From Planctomycetota bacterium (GTDB lineage Bacteria; Planctomycetota; Phycisphaerae; Sedimentisphaerales; Anaerobacaceae): a stretch of DNA of 6,649 nt. This document shows, one piece after another, positions 5,376 to 6,649 of the stretch. Each line of letters begins with the position of its first letter. The stretch's first letter is position 1. Under the pieces are notes generated by a model. That model was given only the letters and a program-made list of their open reading frames with translations. It was not told where the DNA came from and did no database searches. A program made the translations under genes and the position numbers. Where the stretch lies: contig QNBZ01000078.1 in NCBI GenBank assembly GCA_003644295.1, positions 1-6,649 on the forward strand. The letters are read 5' to 3'.

Positions 5376-6111
5376 GCAACAAACCGCTGAGCGCCTTGAG
5401 ATAGCGCCGGAGCATATACCACATCACATTGCCGTAATTATGGATGGAAACGGTCGATGGGCAGAGAATAGAGGTCTGCCACGAGCCATCGGGCATCGGC
5501 AAGGCGCAAAAGTGGTGGAGAAAATAGCTCAGCACTGTGTTGACCTCGGCATCGAATGTCTGACTCTATACTCTTTCAGTATGGAAAACTGGAAAAGACC
5601 CAAAGCTGAAGTTGATATGCTTATGTATCTCTACACTCGATACCTTTCCGAGATTCGTCCTACCCTGATGAGAAATAACGTAAAGCTGATTCATCTCGGT
5701 CGATTGGCTCAATTGCCTCCGGATGTGAAAAGGGAACTTGTGGAAACTATAAGAATAACCGCCAGCAATAGCGGTATGATACTTGCGCTGGCGCTGAATT
5801 ACGGCGGCAGGGTCGAAATAACAGACGCAGTCAGGAAAATCGCCCAAGAGTACAAAGGTGGCAAACTTAGATTTAAGGATATTGACGAAAAGTGTATAAG
5901 CCGACACCTGTACACCGCAGGCCTTGCCGACCCCGACCTTTTAATACGAACCGCAGGCGAAAAGAGGGTCAGCAACTTTCTGCTCTGGCAGATTTCGTAC
6001 AGTGAGTTCTATATTACGAAAACTCTCTGGCCGAATTTCAAGAAGTCGGATTTGGAAAAGGCAATACTGAACTATGCCAAGCGAGTTCGCCGTTTCGGAA
6101 CTATCAAATAG
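5353..6111 (+). CDS. uppS: Isoprenyl transferase (undecaprenyl diphosphate synthase)
   Basis: A 252-residue cis-prenyltransferase, about the length of the E. coli enzyme. It extends farnesyl diphosphate with isopentenyl diphosphate to the C55 lipid that carries cell-wall precursors, working at the inner face of the membrane. Motifs are HIAVIMDGNGRWA at 25-37 with the catalytic Asp31, GHRQGAK at 47-53, YSFSMENWKRP at 73-83, ALNYGGR at 147-153, and DLLIRTAGE followed by SNFLLWQ at 195-213. The start is uncertain. No ATG lies before the first conserved motif; TTG 5353 is the best candidate and gives a 24-residue lead. It has no Shine-Dalgarno sequence and lies in the loop of a palindrome. The frame is open back to the purA stop, which is in the same frame, so coupling or an ATT start at 5338 are alternatives. 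Its product is the substrate of the UppP half of the upstream fusion protein. Exact chain length cannot be read from sequence. Confidence 0.96.
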   Translation: MKIKNRKLQQTAERLEIAPEHIPHHIAVIMDGNGRWAENRGLPRAIGHRQGAKVVEKIAQHCVDLGIECLTLYSFSMENWKRPKAEVDMLMYLYTRYLSEIRPTLMRNNVKLIHLGRLAQLPPDVKRELVETIRITASNSGMILALALNYGGRVEITDAVRKIAQEYKGGKLRFKDIDEKCISRHLYTAGLADPDLLIRTAGEKRVSNFLLWQISYSEFYITKTLWPNFKKSDLEKAILNYAKRVRRFGTIK

Positions 6112-6138
6112 TATTTAGTGAATAGCGACTAAATACTA
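6109..6138. repeat. Perfect 11-bp inverted repeat between uppS and cdsA
   Basis: TAGTATTTAGT at 6109-6119 and ACTAAATACTA at 6128-6138 are exact reverse complements around an 8-base loop. The left arm begins with the uppS stop codon itself, and the right arm ends 11 bases before the cdsA start. It is AT-rich and has no T tract, so it is not a terminator and cdsA is probably still co-transcribed. It could be a spacer repeat or an mRNA hairpin affecting stability or cdsA translation. Confidence 0.6.
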
Positions 6139-6149
6139 ACGACCAAAAA

Positions 6150-6649
6150 ATGCTCAAATACAGATTACTTTTGGGAACGTTGATGACGGTATTTTTTACC
6201 GCTGTCGTTGCCATTGACGGTTGGCTGGACGGCTCGCTGACCGCTTCAGCGGTGGATGATAAAACGGTCCAGGGAACGCTGTTTTGCATTTTGATTTGCG
6301 CATTGATAATCCCAGCTCAACTCGAGTTGTCAAAGCTTGCCGCGGCAAAAAATCTGAAGATATTCACCTCAATTTCAATCATTGCTTCGATTTTATTCGC
6401 TGCATCCTGGTATTGGCTGCAACTGGTCAAAATTTCGCCGGCGATTTATCTGTCTTTGCTTTCTGCATTAGTGTTGTTCGTACTATTCTTATACCAGTAT
6501 ATTCGCTATGACACTTCGGGGGTAATTGCAAATTGCGGCGCCAGTTATTTTTCGATTATTTATCTGGGGCTTTTAAGCGGCTTTTGTATGGCGATTCGGC
6601 TCGACTTTGGCCCCTGGGTGTTATTGATGTTTGTAGCTGTCGTAAAATT
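6150..6649 (+). CDS. cdsA: Phosphatidate cytidylyltransferase, N-terminal part (runs off the window)
   Basis: The first 166 residues of a polytopic membrane protein cut by the window end. CdsA joins CTP and phosphatidic acid to give CDP-diacylglycerol, the branch point of bacterial phospholipid synthesis. Predicted helices lie at about 5-23, 41-57, 73-91, 96-117, 131-149 and 153-166. The assignment rests on position directly after uppS (a classic pair), the MLKYRLLLGTLM start, a short cytoplasmic stretch with ELSKLAAAKN (59-68), and the YLGLLSGFCMAIR segment (138-150). The sequence stops just where the diagnostic S-D-x-x-A-Y region would be expected, so the defining motif is not seen. The ATG is forced, since an in-frame stop lies at 6123 and no other start intervenes. 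It lacks a Shine-Dalgarno sequence and is 38 bp from uppS. If active, its product leads through PgsA to the substrate of the PgpA half of the upstream fusion. Confidence 0.85.
   Translation, partial: MLKYRLLLGTLMTVFFTAVVAIDGWLDGSLTASAVDDKTVQGTLFCILICALIIPAQLELSKLAAAKNLKIFTSISIIASILFAASWYWLQLVKISPAIYLSLLSALVLFVLFLYQYIRYDTSGVIANCGASYFSIIYLGLLSGFCMAIRLDFGPWVLLMFVAVVK

Noticed and set aside
6284..6511. Plus-strand 75-codon frame
   Set aside because: It is an out-of-frame shadow of cdsA, whose frame from 6150 shows clear membrane helices and runs to the window end.

Overview
The window looks like a chromosomal segment of a bacterium, most likely a planctomycete of the Phycisphaerae/Sedimentisphaerales type. 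That assignment is an inference from the purA-uppS-cdsA order, the small two-pass membrane protein with a PH-like tail, non-ATG or SD-less starts, and short palindromic spacer repeats of a kind I associate with those genomes. It is not proven by any marker gene here. All convincing genes lie on the + strand. No rRNA, tRNA, CRISPR array, transposase or phage gene is visible.

Layout. (1) 1-592 has no credible gene. It is a patchwork of short repeats and palindromes, including two widely dispersed bacterial spacer repeats, ending in a terminator-like hairpin. (2) 632-1975 is one uninterrupted reading frame joining a complete phosphatidylglycerophosphatase A (PgpA) domain to a complete undecaprenyl-diphosphatase (UppP/BacA) domain, an unusual fusion of two membrane lipid phosphatases. 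(3) 2061-3485 encodes a radical SAM enzyme with a C-terminal twitch/half-SPASM-like cysteine pattern and unknown substrate. It is followed 38 bp later by 3524-3985, a small two-helix membrane protein with a PH-like tail. A good sigma70-type promoter for this pair overlaps the last codons of the fusion gene. (4) A GC hairpin and an extended -10 element precede purA (4057-5331), then uppS (5353-6111), then cdsA (from 6150, cut by the window end). The two junctions in this last operon are filled by AT-rich palindromes. One of them surrounds the apparent TTG start of uppS.

How the genes fit together. UppS makes undecaprenyl diphosphate and the UppP half of the fusion would dephosphorylate it to the carrier used for peptidoglycan and other envelope polymers. 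CdsA makes CDP-diacylglycerol, from which PgsA (not seen here) makes phosphatidylglycerophosphate, the substrate of the PgpA half. The fused phosphatases are therefore the later steps of the two lipid pathways whose earlier enzymes lie about 4-5 kb downstream. PurA is a purine-biosynthesis enzyme with no obvious link to these lipids. The radical SAM/membrane-protein pair is the least explained part of the window.
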